From: Methylotenera sp.
Lineage (GTDB): Bacteria > Pseudomonadota > Gammaproteobacteria > Burkholderiales > Methylophilaceae
Assembly: GCA_025360485.1 (NCBI GenBank)
Contig: JANYCB010000090.1
Span: forward strand, 1-32,323
Reading direction: 5' to 3'
DNA length: 32,323 nucleotides
Of this stretch, positions 1 through 10,220 are shown in pieces. The notes beneath the pieces were generated by a model. It saw only the letters and a program-made list of their open reading frames with translations. It was not told the DNA's origin and did no database searches. Position numbers and translations under genes: made by a program. The stretch's first letter is position 1; each line of letters starts with the position of its first letter.

Positions 1-192
1 GTCACGCTGGATAACGGTCACAAGCTAGTAGCTTATACCGGCGGTAAGATGAAAAAAAATCATATCCGCATTCTGGCTGGCGACAAGGTGACCTTAGAGT
101 TATCACCTTACGATATAAATAACGGTCGTATTACATTTAGACATATTGAATCTAAAACAGCTTATAGCCCGCCTAAAAGACGCACATATTAA
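1..192 (+). CDS. infA: Translation initiation factor IF-1 (3' portion; 5' end outside window)
   Basis: Frame +1 translation [63 protein letters not shown] matches the S1-fold IF-1 core ([32 protein letters not shown]). Confidence 0.93.
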   Translation, partial: VTLDNGHKLVAYTGGKMKKNHIRILAGDKVTLELSPYDINNGRITFRHIESKTAYSPPKRRTY

Positions 193-204
193 GTATTTCT
201 GCTT

Positions 205-232
205 AAAGCCAGCGTCAATGCTGGCTTTTTTG
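205..232 (+). terminator. Rho-independent terminator after infA
   Basis: AAAGCCAGC-GTCAAT-GCTGGCTTT stem followed by a T run. Confidence 0.85.
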
Positions 233-273
233 TTGTCTATACATGAATAGTTAAGATTTATTAAGAAATTGGT

Positions 274-1767
274 ATGAAAAATATACAGACCGATATATTG
301 CTAGTGGGCGGCGGCATTATGAGCGCCACGCTTGGTATGTTGCTACACAAGCTGGACCCTAGTTTAAGCATCACCATGGTGGAACAGCTACCCGATGTAG
401 CATTAGAAAGCTCTGCGGCGCTTAACAATGCTGGGACGGGCCATGCGGGTTACTGTGAGCTCAATTACACACCACAAGCCGCTGATGGAAGCATTTCCAT
501 TGATCGCGCACTAGAAATCAATGCCGCATTTGAGCTTTCGCTACAATTTTGGTCACACCTAGTAGAAACCAATGCCTTGCCTGAGTCCAGTCAATTTATT
601 AGCAAAACCCCGCATTTAAGCTTTGTATGGGGCGACAAAAATATTGCTTTTTTAAAACATCGATACGAACTACTTAAACAGCACCACTTGTTTGAAGACA
701 TGCTATTTAGCGATAGTTTTGCTCAGCTGCAAGCATGGATGCCCTTAATAATGGCAAATAGAAATGCTAAAGAACATGTGGCTGCAAGCTATGTGAGTAA
801 TGGCTCTGACGTTGATTTTGGCGCGCTAACACGGCATTTGGTAGCACACCTCAAAGCGCAAGCAAACTTTAACTTACTCACCAATACGCAAGTGCGAAAA
901 CTAGATAAAGTAAAAAACCGCACTAAAGATAATAGCTGGCACGTAAAACTGTATGACTTAAAAACTCAGCACACTAAAACCATCAACGCTAAATTTGTAT
1001 TTTTAGGTGCAGGCGGTGGCGCTTTGCCACTATTACAAAAAGCAGACATCGATGAAAGCAAAGGCTATGGCGGCTTTCCCGTCAGTGGGCAATGGTTAAT
1101 TTGCAACAATCCAGACACCATCCAGCAACACCAAGTTAAAGTGTATGGCAAAGCCGCTATAGGCGCACCACCAATGTCTGTACCGCATTTAGATACGCGT
1201 ATGATTGATGGCAAACCTGCCCTGCTGTTTGGCCCATTTGCTGGATTTACCACCAAGTTTTTAAAAACGGGCTCAAAGTTAGATTTGGCAAAATCAGTAA
1301 AAGCAAATAATTTCAAGGCGCTAGTGGGCGTGGGCAGGCACAATTTAGATTTGACTAAATACTTAATGAAAGAAGCCACACAAACACATGAGCAGCGCAT
1401 GAATGCCTTACGTGCATTTTTGCCAGAAGCAGTGAGCGCCGATTGGAAACTGGAAAATGCTGGCCAACGCGTACAGATCATCAAAAAATGTAACAAAAAA
1501 TGGGGTAAGTTAGAATTTGGTACAGAGATTGTTGCCTCAAAAGATGGTACTTTAGCTGCATTACTTGGCGCCTCTCCAGGTGCTTCTACCAGCGTACAAG
1601 CCATGATAACCGTTATTGAACGCTGTTTTGAGAACCAAATTAACTCGCAAGGTTGGCAGGATAAAATTAAACAGCTAGTGCCCTCTTATGGCGAATCGCT
1701 GATTGAAAACGCAACATTGCTAAAACAAGTGCGTCAACGTACTTTGGTAACACTCAAATTGATTTAA
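274..1767 (+). CDS. mqo: Malate:quinone oxidoreductase
   Basis: 497-aa ORF with N-terminal FAD-binding motif [15 protein letters not shown] and [34 protein letters not shown], typical of Mqo. Confidence 0.95.
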   Translation: MKNIQTDILLVGGGIMSATLGMLLHKLDPSLSITMVEQLPDVALESSAALNNAGTGHAGYCELNYTPQAADGSISIDRALEINAAFELSLQFWSHLVETNALPESSQFISKTPHLSFVWGDKNIAFLKHRYELLKQHHLFEDMLFSDSFAQLQAWMPLIMANRNAKEHVAASYVSNGSDVDFGALTRHLVAHLKAQANFNLLTNTQVRKLDKVKNRTKDNSWHVKLYDLKTQHTKTINAKFVFLGAGGGALPLLQKADIDESKGYGGFPVSGQWLICNNPDTIQQHQVKVYGKAAIGAPPMSVPHLDTRMIDGKPALLFGPFAGFTTKFLKTGSKLDLAKSVKANNFKALVGVGRHNLDLTKYLMKEATQTHEQRMNALRAFLPEAVSADWKLENAGQRVQIIKKCNKKWGKLEFGTEIVASKDGTLAALLGASPGASTSVQAMITVIERCFENQINSQGWQDKIKQLVPSYGESLIENATLLKQVRQRTLVTLKLI

Positions 1768-2519
1768 ACTTTAATTAGACTGCGTTGCCGACGTGCTTCA
1801 TACAAGCAAATTCCGCTGGCCACGCTCACGTTAAGGCTTTCTACCGAGCCAAACATTGGAATTGTCACCAACGCGTCACACGTCTCCGCCGTTAAGCGGC
1901 GTATACCGTCACCCTCAGCGCCTAATACAATCGCAATTGGACCGTCTAGCTTGGTGTTAAGCAGGCTGGAAGGCGCGTCCATAGTCGTTCCAACAATAAA
2001 CACGCCAGCGTCTTTTAGCTCACGCAAAGTACGCGCCAAATTGGTTACCGCGATAAACGGCACAGTCTCGGCTGCGCCGCAAGCAACCTTGCGTACAGTC
2101 GCGTTCAAGCCTACTGCGCGGTCTTTAGGTGCTATAACGGCATGTACGCCCATGGCATCGGCCACTCGCAGGCAGGCACCAAGGTTATGCGGATCTTCCA
2201 CGCCGTCTAGCACCAAGAAAAATGGTGGTTCTTTCAGATCAGATTCCAAAATATCATGAATATCTTTGTATGGAATCGGTGTGTCGATGACGAGTGCAAC
2301 CACGCCTTGATGCCGACCATTCAAGCCAGCCAATCCATCCAAACGACTTCGCTCTACTTGCATCACACGCACGTTAGCGCATTCCGCCATATTGAGTAGA
2401 TCTTTCATGCGTGCATCGATTCTATCTTTATCGATCAAAATTTCTTCAATACTTGTTGCGTGTTGGCGCATGCGACTTAAAACCGCGTGAAAGCCAAATA
2501 ATATACGTGCGTCGCTCAT
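1764..2519 (-). CDS. rlmB: 23S rRNA (guanosine-2'-O)-methyltransferase RlmB (SpoU/TrmH family)
   Basis: 251-aa ORF with SpoU motifs ([56 protein letters not shown]). Confidence 0.95.
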   Translation of the reverse strand: MSDARILFGFHAVLSRMRQHATSIEEILIDKDRIDARMKDLLNMAECANVRVMQVERSRLDGLAGLNGRHQGVVALVIDTPIPYKDIHDILESDLKEPPFFLVLDGVEDPHNLGACLRVADAMGVHAVIAPKDRAVGLNATVRKVACGAAETVPFIAVTNLARTLRELKDAGVFIVGTTMDAPSSLLNTKLDGPIAIVLGAEGDGIRRLTAETCDALVTIPMFGSVESLNVSVASGICLYEARRQRSLIKV

Positions 2520-4924
2520 CGTTTGGGCTTGCCTTTATTTTTGCTGTGTTTTGTGTGTTGTTTGTTTGCAGGCTTGGTTGGCACTTTTTTCTTTCCGCCA
2601 GAGCGGTCGTGCTTCGCTTTTTCTAGCGCCCGCGTGCTTAGCGGTTTAAAATCTGCCGGAACCTTATCTTTATTGGCACTTAATGTTCTTTTATGAGCAT
2701 TGCCAGAAGCCGCATGGATATTGGCTTGTGGCTTAACACTTAAATGTGAAGAATGACTTACTAAACTAAAATCAATCTTGCTAGTTTCTAAATCTACACG
2801 GGCGACTTTAACTGTCAGCCTATCGCCTAACCTAAATCTCACGTGCGTGCGTTCCCCAACCATTTCGTGACGCGCTTTGTCATAATTAAAGTAATCGTTG
2901 CCCAATTCCGTCACATGCAACAAACCTTCCACATACACGCCATCTAACGCTACAAATACGCCGAAACTGGTAACCCCCGCCACCGTTCCTTCGTATATTT
3001 CGCCAATTTTGTCTTGCATGTAATAGCATTTAAGCCAATTGTTCACATCGCGTGTGGCTTCATCGGCCCGTCGTTCGGTCATCGAGCAATGCACGCCTAA
3101 ATTATTCCAATCTTTTGCCTTATATTTTTCGCCACTCACCACGGCTTTTATGGCGCGGTGGGTTAATAGGTCAGGGTAACGGCGAATTGGCGAAGTAAAG
3201 TGCGCATAAGCCTCATAGGCAAGACCAAAGTGACCGACGTTATCTGGGCTGTAAACCGCTTGCTGCATAGATCTTAGCAACACTGTTTGCAGCAACTGTG
3301 CGTCAGGTCTGTCTTTAATTTGTTGCATTAACTTACCATAATCTTTAGCGTGCGGCTTTTCGCCACCGCCCACACTAAAACCAACCTCACCCATAAAAGT
3401 ACGCAACGCTTCTAATTTCTCGGGTGTTGGGCCTTCGTGGATGCGGTATAGAGCCGCATGTTCGTGCGTTTTGAGGAAATCAGCGGCACAAACATTGGCC
3501 GCCAACATACACTCCTCAATGAGTTTATGCGCATCGTTACGCTGAACAGGAATGATTTTATCAATTTTGCCATTATCATCAAAAATCATCATGGTTTCGG
3601 TCGATTCAAACTCGATTGCGCCACGTTTTTCGCGCTGCGCCAGCATCAATTTAAATAGCGCATAAAGATTTTGCGCATGCGGCATCAGCCAAGCATATTC
3701 TTTAGCTAACTCACCTTGCGGATTTTCCAGCATATCCGCCACTTTGGTGTAGGTCATGCGCGCTTTGGATCGCATTACTGAAGGGTAAAATTTGTATTGT
3801 TTGACAATCCCCAAGCCATCAATTTGCATGTCACACACCATGCATAAGCGCTCCACATCTGGGTTGAGCGAGCATAAACCATTCGACAAAGCTTCTGGCA
3901 ACATAGGAATCACGCGACGCGGGAAATACACCGAATTACCTCGCTCAAACGCTTCTTTATCCAATGCGTCATCAGGCTTTACGTAAAAACTCACGTCTGC
4001 AATCGCCACCACCAAGCGCCAGCCAGCGCCATGTTTTTCCGCGTACACTGCATCATCAAAATCGCGCGCAGTTTCGCCATCGATAGTAATCAGCGGCAAC
4101 TCGCGCAAATCAATGCGGCCTTTATAATCTGCCGCTTGGACTAGCTTTGGAATACTTTCTGCCTGATGGATTGCCGCAGGCGAAAACTCGTGCGGCAATT
4201 TATGCTTACGCAGTGCAATTTCGATCTCCATGCCACTATCAGCATAGTTGCCCAAAATCTGCACCACTTTGCCCATAGGGTGCGCACCAGAGGATGGCTG
4301 CGCGGTCAACTCTACCATCACCACCTGACCTGGCTTAGCGCCCATGTCGAGGTGATAAGGTATCAGAATATCTTGATTGATGCGTCTATCTTCGGCCGCT
4401 ACAATGGTGACGCCCTGACCTTGTATGACGCGTCCAACTAACGATTTGGTACTACGTTCTAAAACCTCAACGATTTTGCCTTCAGGTCTGCCTTTTCTAT
4501 CTAGTCCGCTCATGCGCACCATGGCACGATCACCATGCATCACTTGCGCCATCTCACGCGGCCCTAAAAACAAATCTTCAGGATGCTTGACCTTGTCATC
4601 TGGCACCAAAAAACCAAAGCCATCTGGATGGCCTTGCACCGTGCCTGCAATCGCATGGATTTTTTCCGTCAAGCAAAGCGCGCCCTTACGATTGCGCATA
4701 ATCTGCCCTTCACGCTCCATCGCATTCAGGCGCTTATTAAAGTTGTCACGCTCAACATCTTTGATATCCAACAAGGTATAAACCTGCTCTAGACTTAATG
4801 GAACTCCTTGGTCGGTAAGCAACTGTAACACTAGTTCACGACTAGGCAACGGTGCTTCGTATTGCGCGGCTTCTCTGCCTGCGTGAGGGTCGTTATGTCG
4901 TTGATTATGCTTTTTTGTTGACAA
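2516..4924 (-). CDS. rnr: Ribonuclease R (RNB-family exoribonuclease)
   Basis: 802-aa ORF with RNB domain ([46 protein letters not shown]), S1 domain and basic C-terminal tail; adjacent to rlmB. Confidence 0.96.
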   Translation of the reverse strand: MSTKKHNQRHNDPHAGREAAQYEAPLPSRELVLQLLTDQGVPLSLEQVYTLLDIKDVERDNFNKRLNAMEREGQIMRNRKGALCLTEKIHAIAGTVQGHPDGFGFLVPDDKVKHPEDLFLGPREMAQVMHGDRAMVRMSGLDRKGRPEGKIVEVLERSTKSLVGRVIQGQGVTIVAAEDRRINQDILIPYHLDMGAKPGQVVMVELTAQPSSGAHPMGKVVQILGNYADSGMEIEIALRKHKLPHEFSPAAIHQAESIPKLVQAADYKGRIDLRELPLITIDGETARDFDDAVYAEKHGAGWRLVVAIADVSFYVKPDDALDKEAFERGNSVYFPRRVIPMLPEALSNGLCSLNPDVERLCMVCDMQIDGLGIVKQYKFYPSVMRSKARMTYTKVADMLENPQGELAKEYAWLMPHAQNLYALFKLMLAQREKRGAIEFESTETMMIFDDNGKIDKIIPVQRNDAHKLIEECMLAANVCAADFLKTHEHAALYRIHEGPTPEKLEALRTFMGEVGFSVGGGEKPHAKDYGKLMQQIKDRPDAQLLQTVLLRSMQQAVYSPDNVGHFGLAYEAYAHFTSPIRRYPDLLTHRAIKAVVSGEKYKAKDWNNLGVHCSMTERRADEATRDVNNWLKCYYMQDKIGEIYEGTVAGVTSFGVFVALDGVYVEGLLHVTELGNDYFNYDKARHEMVGERTHVRFRLGDRLTVKVARVDLETSKIDFSLVSHSSHLSVKPQANIHAASGNAHKRTLSANKDKVPADFKPLSTRALEKAKHDRSGGKKKVPTKPANKQHTKHSKNKGKPKR

Positions 4925-4974
4925 GTTATTTGCTTTCTATAAAATTCGGCGCATTATTAAGTGTTTAAATGATT

Positions 4975-5059
4975 GCCCAGATGGCGGAATTGGTAGACGC
5001 GCAGGTTTCAGATACCTGTATCGAAAGATGTGGAGGTTCGAGTCCTCTTCCGGGCACCA
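4975..5059 (+). tRNA. tRNA-Leu (anticodon CAG)
   Basis: GCCCAGATGGCGGAATTGGTAGACGCGCAGGTTTCAGATACCTGTATCGAAAGATGTGGAGGTTCGAGTCCTCTTCCGGGCACCA: class II variable arm, loop TT-CAG-AT in the CAGGT/ACCTG stem, GGTTCGAGTCC T arm, encoded CCA. Confidence 0.95.
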
Positions 5060-5421
5060 AATATTTTACTTTAAACAACATTGAGACTACATTAAATGCT
5101 TATTTGATTAATTGTTACCAATAAAAAATCCACTAGCCTACTCATTTAGCTAATGTGCTATTCTACTCTCGTACCTGCCATCTTTACTATCTAACTAAAC
5201 ACTACTCTAAACCTACCCTATAGGCAAAGTCATCTCTGGGCAGAATCTTAGATGCTCAACAGCAAGACCCATATTGAATATTGGAAAAAGAACCCCAAAT
5301 TCTGAGTTGGTTACAATATTTCTATAGATAATGATTTATATGACTTAAGTCAACATTAAAACTCCAAACTGAAATGATAATGAACTTGCTGAAACTGAGA
5401 TAAATATAAAAAATCTAGTGA

Positions 5422-5439
5422 TTGGCATGTTTTTTGCTT
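5422..5439 (+). promoter_or_regulatory. Candidate sigma-54 (-24/-12) promoter upstream of the EpsA-like regulator
   Basis: TTGGCATGTTTTTTGCTT; GG (5424-5425) and GC (5436-5437) have the canonical 12-nt register of TTGGCAcgNNNNTTGCw; about 55 nt upstream of the CDS start. Confidence 0.65.
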
Positions 5440-5493
5440 AAGATTATACTTTAGAGTTAATGTTTAAATTAAAAATGAATGGAGCATACTTGA

Positions 5494-6255
5494 ATGGCCA
5501 CTGTAATGGATAATCAGAACTGGGATATACTGATTGAAGTTATTCGACGCTCTTATACAATCAAGAAGCATATTGATTTTTTTAGCTGGCAGCAAAACTA
5601 TCTATCGAGCATTTTTCCGCATGACGTTTTAATCGCTGTATGGGGTGATTTTAATAATAATCAACTTAGCTATGATATTTCCTCAAAAATTCCTGGAATT
5701 CGTACACAGGCCTTACAAAAATCTCCAGGCCGCATGGATAGCCTAATGGCCGATCTTTATCATAAATGGCTTATAAACGGCGAGAAATGGTATCGGATCA
5801 ACAATTTTGTTACCGATAGTGATGCTTACACATTGCCAGCATTTCTAAATAATAAACTATCCAATATGCAATCACTGTTGGTCTATGGAGTACGCGATGA
5901 ACGCGGAGATAATGATTGTTTGTATGTCTTCATGGATCAAAGCAAAGAGTTTCCAGTCACCCCCCCCGTATTGGGAATGTTAATGCCTCACCTTGATACA
6001 GCTTTGCGTCGAATTGAAAATATTGAAGGTAAAAATGAAGACGAGCTGTTAGAAGAACATCTACAAGGAATTTCTGACAGAGAGCAAGAAATAATTCACT
6101 GGTTGAGATTAGGCAAGACTAATTTTGAAATCAGTATTATTCTTGGCATAAGTACCAATACGGTAAAAAATCACTTAAAACGAATTTTCAAAAAATTGGA
6201 TGTTTCTTCTCGCGCACAAGCAGTTGCGACTTGCTTTCCATCCAAGCTAAATTAA
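5494..6255 (+). CDS. epsA: LuxR-family transcriptional regulator, EpsA-like (EPS-locus associated)
   Basis: 253 aa with C-terminal GerE/LuxR HTH (LSDREQEIIHWLRLGKTNFEISIILGISTNTVKNHLKRIFKKLDVSSRAQAVA, first residues ISDREQ), start of an EPS locus. Confidence 0.8.
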   Translation: MATVMDNQNWDILIEVIRRSYTIKKHIDFFSWQQNYLSSIFPHDVLIAVWGDFNNNQLSYDISSKIPGIRTQALQKSPGRMDSLMADLYHKWLINGEKWYRINNFVTDSDAYTLPAFLNNKLSNMQSLLVYGVRDERGDNDCLYVFMDQSKEFPVTPPVLGMLMPHLDTALRRIENIEGKNEDELLEEHLQGISDREQEIIHWLRLGKTNFEISIILGISTNTVKNHLKRIFKKLDVSSRAQAVATCFPSKLN

Positions 6256-6304
6256 GTCAATTTGATTGCCAAAAATCTTTAAAATGAACTATCAGAAAAG
6301 CTAA

Positions 6305-7744
6305 ATGGCGTACACACAAACCAATTCAAAAACTCTACTGCGAAGACGCAGCAACTTGAGTCAAACAATTCAGCAACTCCTTGATAGCGCAGCTATTGTC
6401 GGGGTTACTTTGGGACTTGTGCAATATCATTTTGAAGATATCGGGAGATCAACCGCCCGTTATACGGTTATGTTGTTAGTATTACTTGGCATACTTGCAC
6501 TAACCTATGACAAATTTGCCATTTATAGAAGTAATGCACACTTTATAGACAAAGCACTCAATTTATTGAAAGCTTGGACGCTATCTTTCCTATTGCTAAT
6601 TGTAATTGCCTTTTTAACAAAGCACAGTGCAATATATTCCAGATATTTGATTGGCCAACTATTTGTTTTAGGCTATTTTATTCAATTATTATTGCATTTT
6701 CTGTTCAGGGTTGTTTATCAAAAAATAATTCTACGTGCACAGCAAAATGAAAATGTACTTATAGTTGGGCAAAGTAGATTGGCCTATTACCTACAAAATA
6801 AAATTTCTAGTAACCCATGGATTGGTGAGCAAGTGATTGGATTTATTCCGCTGCCTGATGACAATACCCCTGAGTCTGGAAGAACAGCGTCCGGAAGATC
6901 ACGCGATCCAGAAGCACTGGGAAATATTGAAGATTTACCTGCCATAATTGACCAACATGCTATAAGCACAATCTATATCGTCACGCCACTTAAGTCCTCA
7001 AAAGCGCTAGAAAATATCTATATGAATACATTGGATAAACACGTTTCTATTCACTGGATCCCAGATATTTTTTCATTACGACTGGTCAATCATAGTGTTA
7101 GAGAAATTTCTGGAATTCCTGTCATTACACTTTCAGAAACTCCGCTAATAGGTATGCGCATGCTTCAGAAAGCGCTAGAAGATAAAGTGTTATCTATTCT
7201 AATTTTAATAGCAATTAGTCCGATACTAGTTCTTGTAGCCATCGCCGTCAAACTGAACAGTCCAGGGCCCATATTTTTTAGACAAAACCGAGCTGGATGG
7301 AGCGGAAAGTCATTCAGAATTTGGAAATTTCGTAGTATGTATGTTCATCAAGAAGAAGCTGGGAAGCTAAGACAGGCTGAAAAAAACGATAGCAGAATAA
7401 CCAGTGTGGGCGCTTTTATTCGCAAAACCAGCTTAGATGAACTGCCGCAGATATTCAATGTTCTAGCTGGGGACATGTCTTTAGTTGGTCCACGACCCCA
7501 TGCTTTACAACACGACGAAGAGTATTCGCGAAGAATTTTTGATTATTATGCGCGACATCATATTAAGCCAGGCATTACAGGTTTGGCTCAGGTGCGTGGA
7601 TTAAGAGGTGAAACCAAGGATATTAGTCAAATGATTCATCGCATTGAGTCAGACATCGAATACATCAACAACTGGTCTGTATGGCTAGATATTACTATAA
7701 TATTCCGTACCGTTTTTGCATTCACAGGTGAACAAGCTTTCTAG
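6305..7744 (+). CDS. Undecaprenyl-phosphate sugar-1-phosphate transferase (priming glycosyltransferase, WbaP/WcaJ type)
   Basis: 479 aa with multiple N-terminal TMs and C-terminal bacterial sugar transferase motifs (PGPIFFRQNRAGWSGKSFRIWKFRSM, TSLDELPQIFNVLAGDMSLVGPRPHA, PGITGLAQVRGLRG). Confidence 0.95.
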   Translation: MAYTQTNSKTLLRRRSNLSQTIQQLLDSAAIVGVTLGLVQYHFEDIGRSTARYTVMLLVLLGILALTYDKFAIYRSNAHFIDKALNLLKAWTLSFLLLIVIAFLTKHSAIYSRYLIGQLFVLGYFIQLLLHFLFRVVYQKIILRAQQNENVLIVGQSRLAYYLQNKISSNPWIGEQVIGFIPLPDDNTPESGRTASGRSRDPEALGNIEDLPAIIDQHAISTIYIVTPLKSSKALENIYMNTLDKHVSIHWIPDIFSLRLVNHSVREISGIPVITLSETPLIGMRMLQKALEDKVLSILILIAISPILVLVAIAVKLNSPGPIFFRQNRAGWSGKSFRIWKFRSMYVHQEEAGKLRQAEKNDSRITSVGAFIRKTSLDELPQIFNVLAGDMSLVGPRPHALQHDEEYSRRIFDYYARHHIKPGITGLAQVRGLRGETKDISQMIHRIESDIEYINNWSVWLDITIIFRTVFAFTGEQAF

Positions 7745-7783
7745 CTTTAGTGAGCTTGCTGCATATTACCATTTACACAAAAT

Positions 7784-8887
7784 TTGTTTTATACCAATAG
7801 GGAATTCGTTATACTGAACGCTATTAATGGTCGCACTTCAAACTTGAATCTGTCAATATTAAAAACCATAAAACCATTACTGCGTGACGCACTTGCCGAG
7901 TGGCTGTTTTTATCTGAAATTAGCAATCCTGATAAACGAGCTAAGGGCAAGCTAACTGTAGTTACCTTTCACCGCGTCTTGCCCGAAAACCTGCGTCAGC
8001 AATACCCTTATCCAGGCATAAGTGTAACGCCTGAGGAGCTACGTTGGTGTTGTGGCTTTTTTAATACTTACTTTTCAGTAGGCCCACTCACTAGCATTTA
8101 TGAACGATGGTTAAATGGAGAACTACCTGAAAAACCGTTTTTGGCAATCACTTTTGATGATGGGCAGCTGGATAATTTTCAATACGGCTTACCCATACTG
8201 GATGAGTTTGATTTCAAAGCCACATTTTATATCCCTGCATCGAATATCGATGAAGAGATCATACTTTGGCATGACCAAATTGGGTATTGTGCACTTGCCG
8301 CCAGAAACAATGGTGAAAAAGCCATGCAAAAAACGCTTGAACTAGCACAGACCTATGGTGTTCCAGTTAAACCTACCAGTGCATTTGAAAATCACATTAT
8401 CCAACATTCAAAGCGTATCTCACCTGAAAAACGCAAACAATTCATCGAAGCGCTTGAGCATATGCTGAAAACTTCACCTCCCGAATGGGGAAGACTAATG
8501 ACCTGGGATGAGATTCGTCTTATGCATCAACAAGGACATGAGATTGGGTCACACTCGATGACACATTCACTGATGCCTCAATGTAAGGATAAGGAGTTAG
8601 AATACGAGACTATCGAATCAAAACGACGGCTGGAAGAAGAACTCAATACTGAAATAGCATCATTTTGCTACCCCAATGGCAATTGCGATGCTCGCTCTGA
8701 GAACGCTGTCCGCATAGCTGGCTATACAAATGCAGTCACCACACAATGGGGCAAGAACCAGCCATGGCAACCCCATTTACAGCTTAAGCGTTGTGATGTG
8801 AATATATTCAACAACCAAAATCGTAAACAACAACTTTCTGCTGCTCGCTTTTCTTTACGTTTAAGTGGCTTACAGCCAGGACTTTAG
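7784..8887 (+). CDS. Polysaccharide deacetylase family protein (NodB homology)
   Basis: 367-aa ORF: FLAITFDDGQLDN, EIGSHSMTHSLM, SFCYPNGNCDARSENAVRIAGYTNAVTT. The ORF-track start is TTG, so the true start is uncertain. Confidence 0.85.
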   Translation: MFYTNREFVILNAINGRTSNLNLSILKTIKPLLRDALAEWLFLSEISNPDKRAKGKLTVVTFHRVLPENLRQQYPYPGISVTPEELRWCCGFFNTYFSVGPLTSIYERWLNGELPEKPFLAITFDDGQLDNFQYGLPILDEFDFKATFYIPASNIDEEIILWHDQIGYCALAARNNGEKAMQKTLELAQTYGVPVKPTSAFENHIIQHSKRISPEKRKQFIEALEHMLKTSPPEWGRLMTWDEIRLMHQQGHEIGSHSMTHSLMPQCKDKELEYETIESKRRLEEELNTEIASFCYPNGNCDARSENAVRIAGYTNAVTTQWGKNQPWQPHLQLKRCDVNIFNNQNRKQQLSAARFSLRLSGLQPGL

Positions 8888-8950
8888 CTGATGCCATCAC
8901 CCTCGTCACTAAAACCAAACTAATGGGGCAGATTTAGAAAGATAACTATA

Positions 8951-10183
8951 GTGAAGTTAGCCTATTTTTGCAGTGAATACCCATCACGTTCACACACTTT
9001 CATTCGACGTGAAATCAATGAACTACGTCGTCGTGGCGCATCTATTGATGTCTATGCCTTACGCCGACCCAAACCAGAGGATCTCATATCAGCGCTTGAT
9101 CATCAGGAATTTGAACAAACGGTCAATATTTTGCCTGTCAAGCCTTGGCAACTTATCCTTATTCATACGCAAATGTTTATCCGCAAACCGCTGAGATATC
9201 TGCACACACTGAAGACCGCACTAGGACATCATCTTCCGGGTTCTAAAAATACTTTGTGGTCTTTGTTTCAATTTGCTGAAGGCATCTTACTAGCTCACCA
9301 TCTACAACAAAAACCAGTTCAACATTTACACATTCATTTTGCCAATACTGGTGCAAATGTCGGAATGATTGCTTGTAATTATTTACAACTTGGCTGGTCG
9401 ATGACCCTACACGGAACTTCCTGCTTTGATTACCCTTACGGACCTCTACTAGGATCAAAACTTAAAAGATGCACATTTGCCAATTGCATTTCATATTTTG
9501 GCTTATCTCAGGCATTTCGCGCAATCGACCGACAATATTGGCATAAACTGTTTGTGTCACGTTGCGGCATCGAATTAGATGCAGTCAATCTCGCCAAATC
9601 TAATCGGGCTAATTATCAAAAAAATCATTCTATCATTCGCATCATTTCAGTTGGCCGTCTGCATGTCGAAAAAGGCTACCCAGTGATGATTGACGCTTTT
9701 TTTGACGCCTTGAAAGTTGTTCCAGATATGGAACTTGTTCTTCTGGGTGATGGTCCTTATCGGAATGAACTAGAAGCTTATGTCAAAGAAAAAGGCATTG
9801 CAGATAAGGTGACTTTCCGAGGATCGGTACCAGAGCAAACCGTTCTTGATGAAATGGTACATGCCGATATTTTTGCGCTTTCTTCCTTCATGGAAGGCAT
9901 TCCCATGGTGCTAATGGAGGCCATGATTCTTGAGATTCCAGTGATAGCACCGCGTCTAGCAGGCATACCAGAATTGGTCATCGATAAGAAAAATGGCTTG
10001 TTGTTTGATCCAGCATGCTCATCACAAATGGCGGAATTTATCATCGAACTTGCTCAGGATAAGAAAAAACGTCTGCGCTACGGTAGAGCTGGTAAGCAGA
10101 AAGTACTGGCTGAGTTCACTATTGAAAAAGGTGTGGGGAATTTATGGCAACGCTTCCTTGAATTGGATAAAATCAAAAGCTAG
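8951..10183 (+). CDS. Glycosyltransferase family 4 (colanic-acid/WcaL-like)
   Basis: 410 aa (GTG start) with ISVGRLHVEKGYPVMIDAF, LVLLGDGPYRNELE, FALSSFMEGIPMVLMEAMILEIPVIAPRLAGIPELV. Confidence 0.9.
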   Translation: MKLAYFCSEYPSRSHTFIRREINELRRRGASIDVYALRRPKPEDLISALDHQEFEQTVNILPVKPWQLILIHTQMFIRKPLRYLHTLKTALGHHLPGSKNTLWSLFQFAEGILLAHHLQQKPVQHLHIHFANTGANVGMIACNYLQLGWSMTLHGTSCFDYPYGPLLGSKLKRCTFANCISYFGLSQAFRAIDRQYWHKLFVSRCGIELDAVNLAKSNRANYQKNHSIIRIISVGRLHVEKGYPVMIDAFFDALKVVPDMELVLLGDGPYRNELEAYVKEKGIADKVTFRGSVPEQTVLDEMVHADIFALSSFMEGIPMVLMEAMILEIPVIAPRLAGIPELVIDKKNGLLFDPACSSQMAEFIIELAQDKKKRLRYGRAGKQKVLAEFTIEKGVGNLWQRFLELDKIKS

Positions 10184-10220
10184 TCGTTGACCAATGCTTT
10201 TTATAGCGCGTACTTAGCTA

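Noticed and set aside
1065-1604. 179-aa minus-strand ORF antisense to mqo
   Set aside because: Lies wholly within a clear mqo reading frame; composition (Ser/Pro/Phe-rich, no motif) is typical of a shadow ORF.
4425-4781. 118-aa plus-strand ORF antisense to rnr (with 4166-4441, 3792-3986, 4583-4792)
   Set aside because: All overlap conserved RNase R coding sequence on the opposite strand and show no domain features.
5060-5493. Possible small RNA or missed gene in the gap after tRNA-Leu
   Set aside because: No convincing ORF, strong hairpin plus T tract, or repeat beyond the sigma-54-like site; not supportable as an RNA gene by eye.
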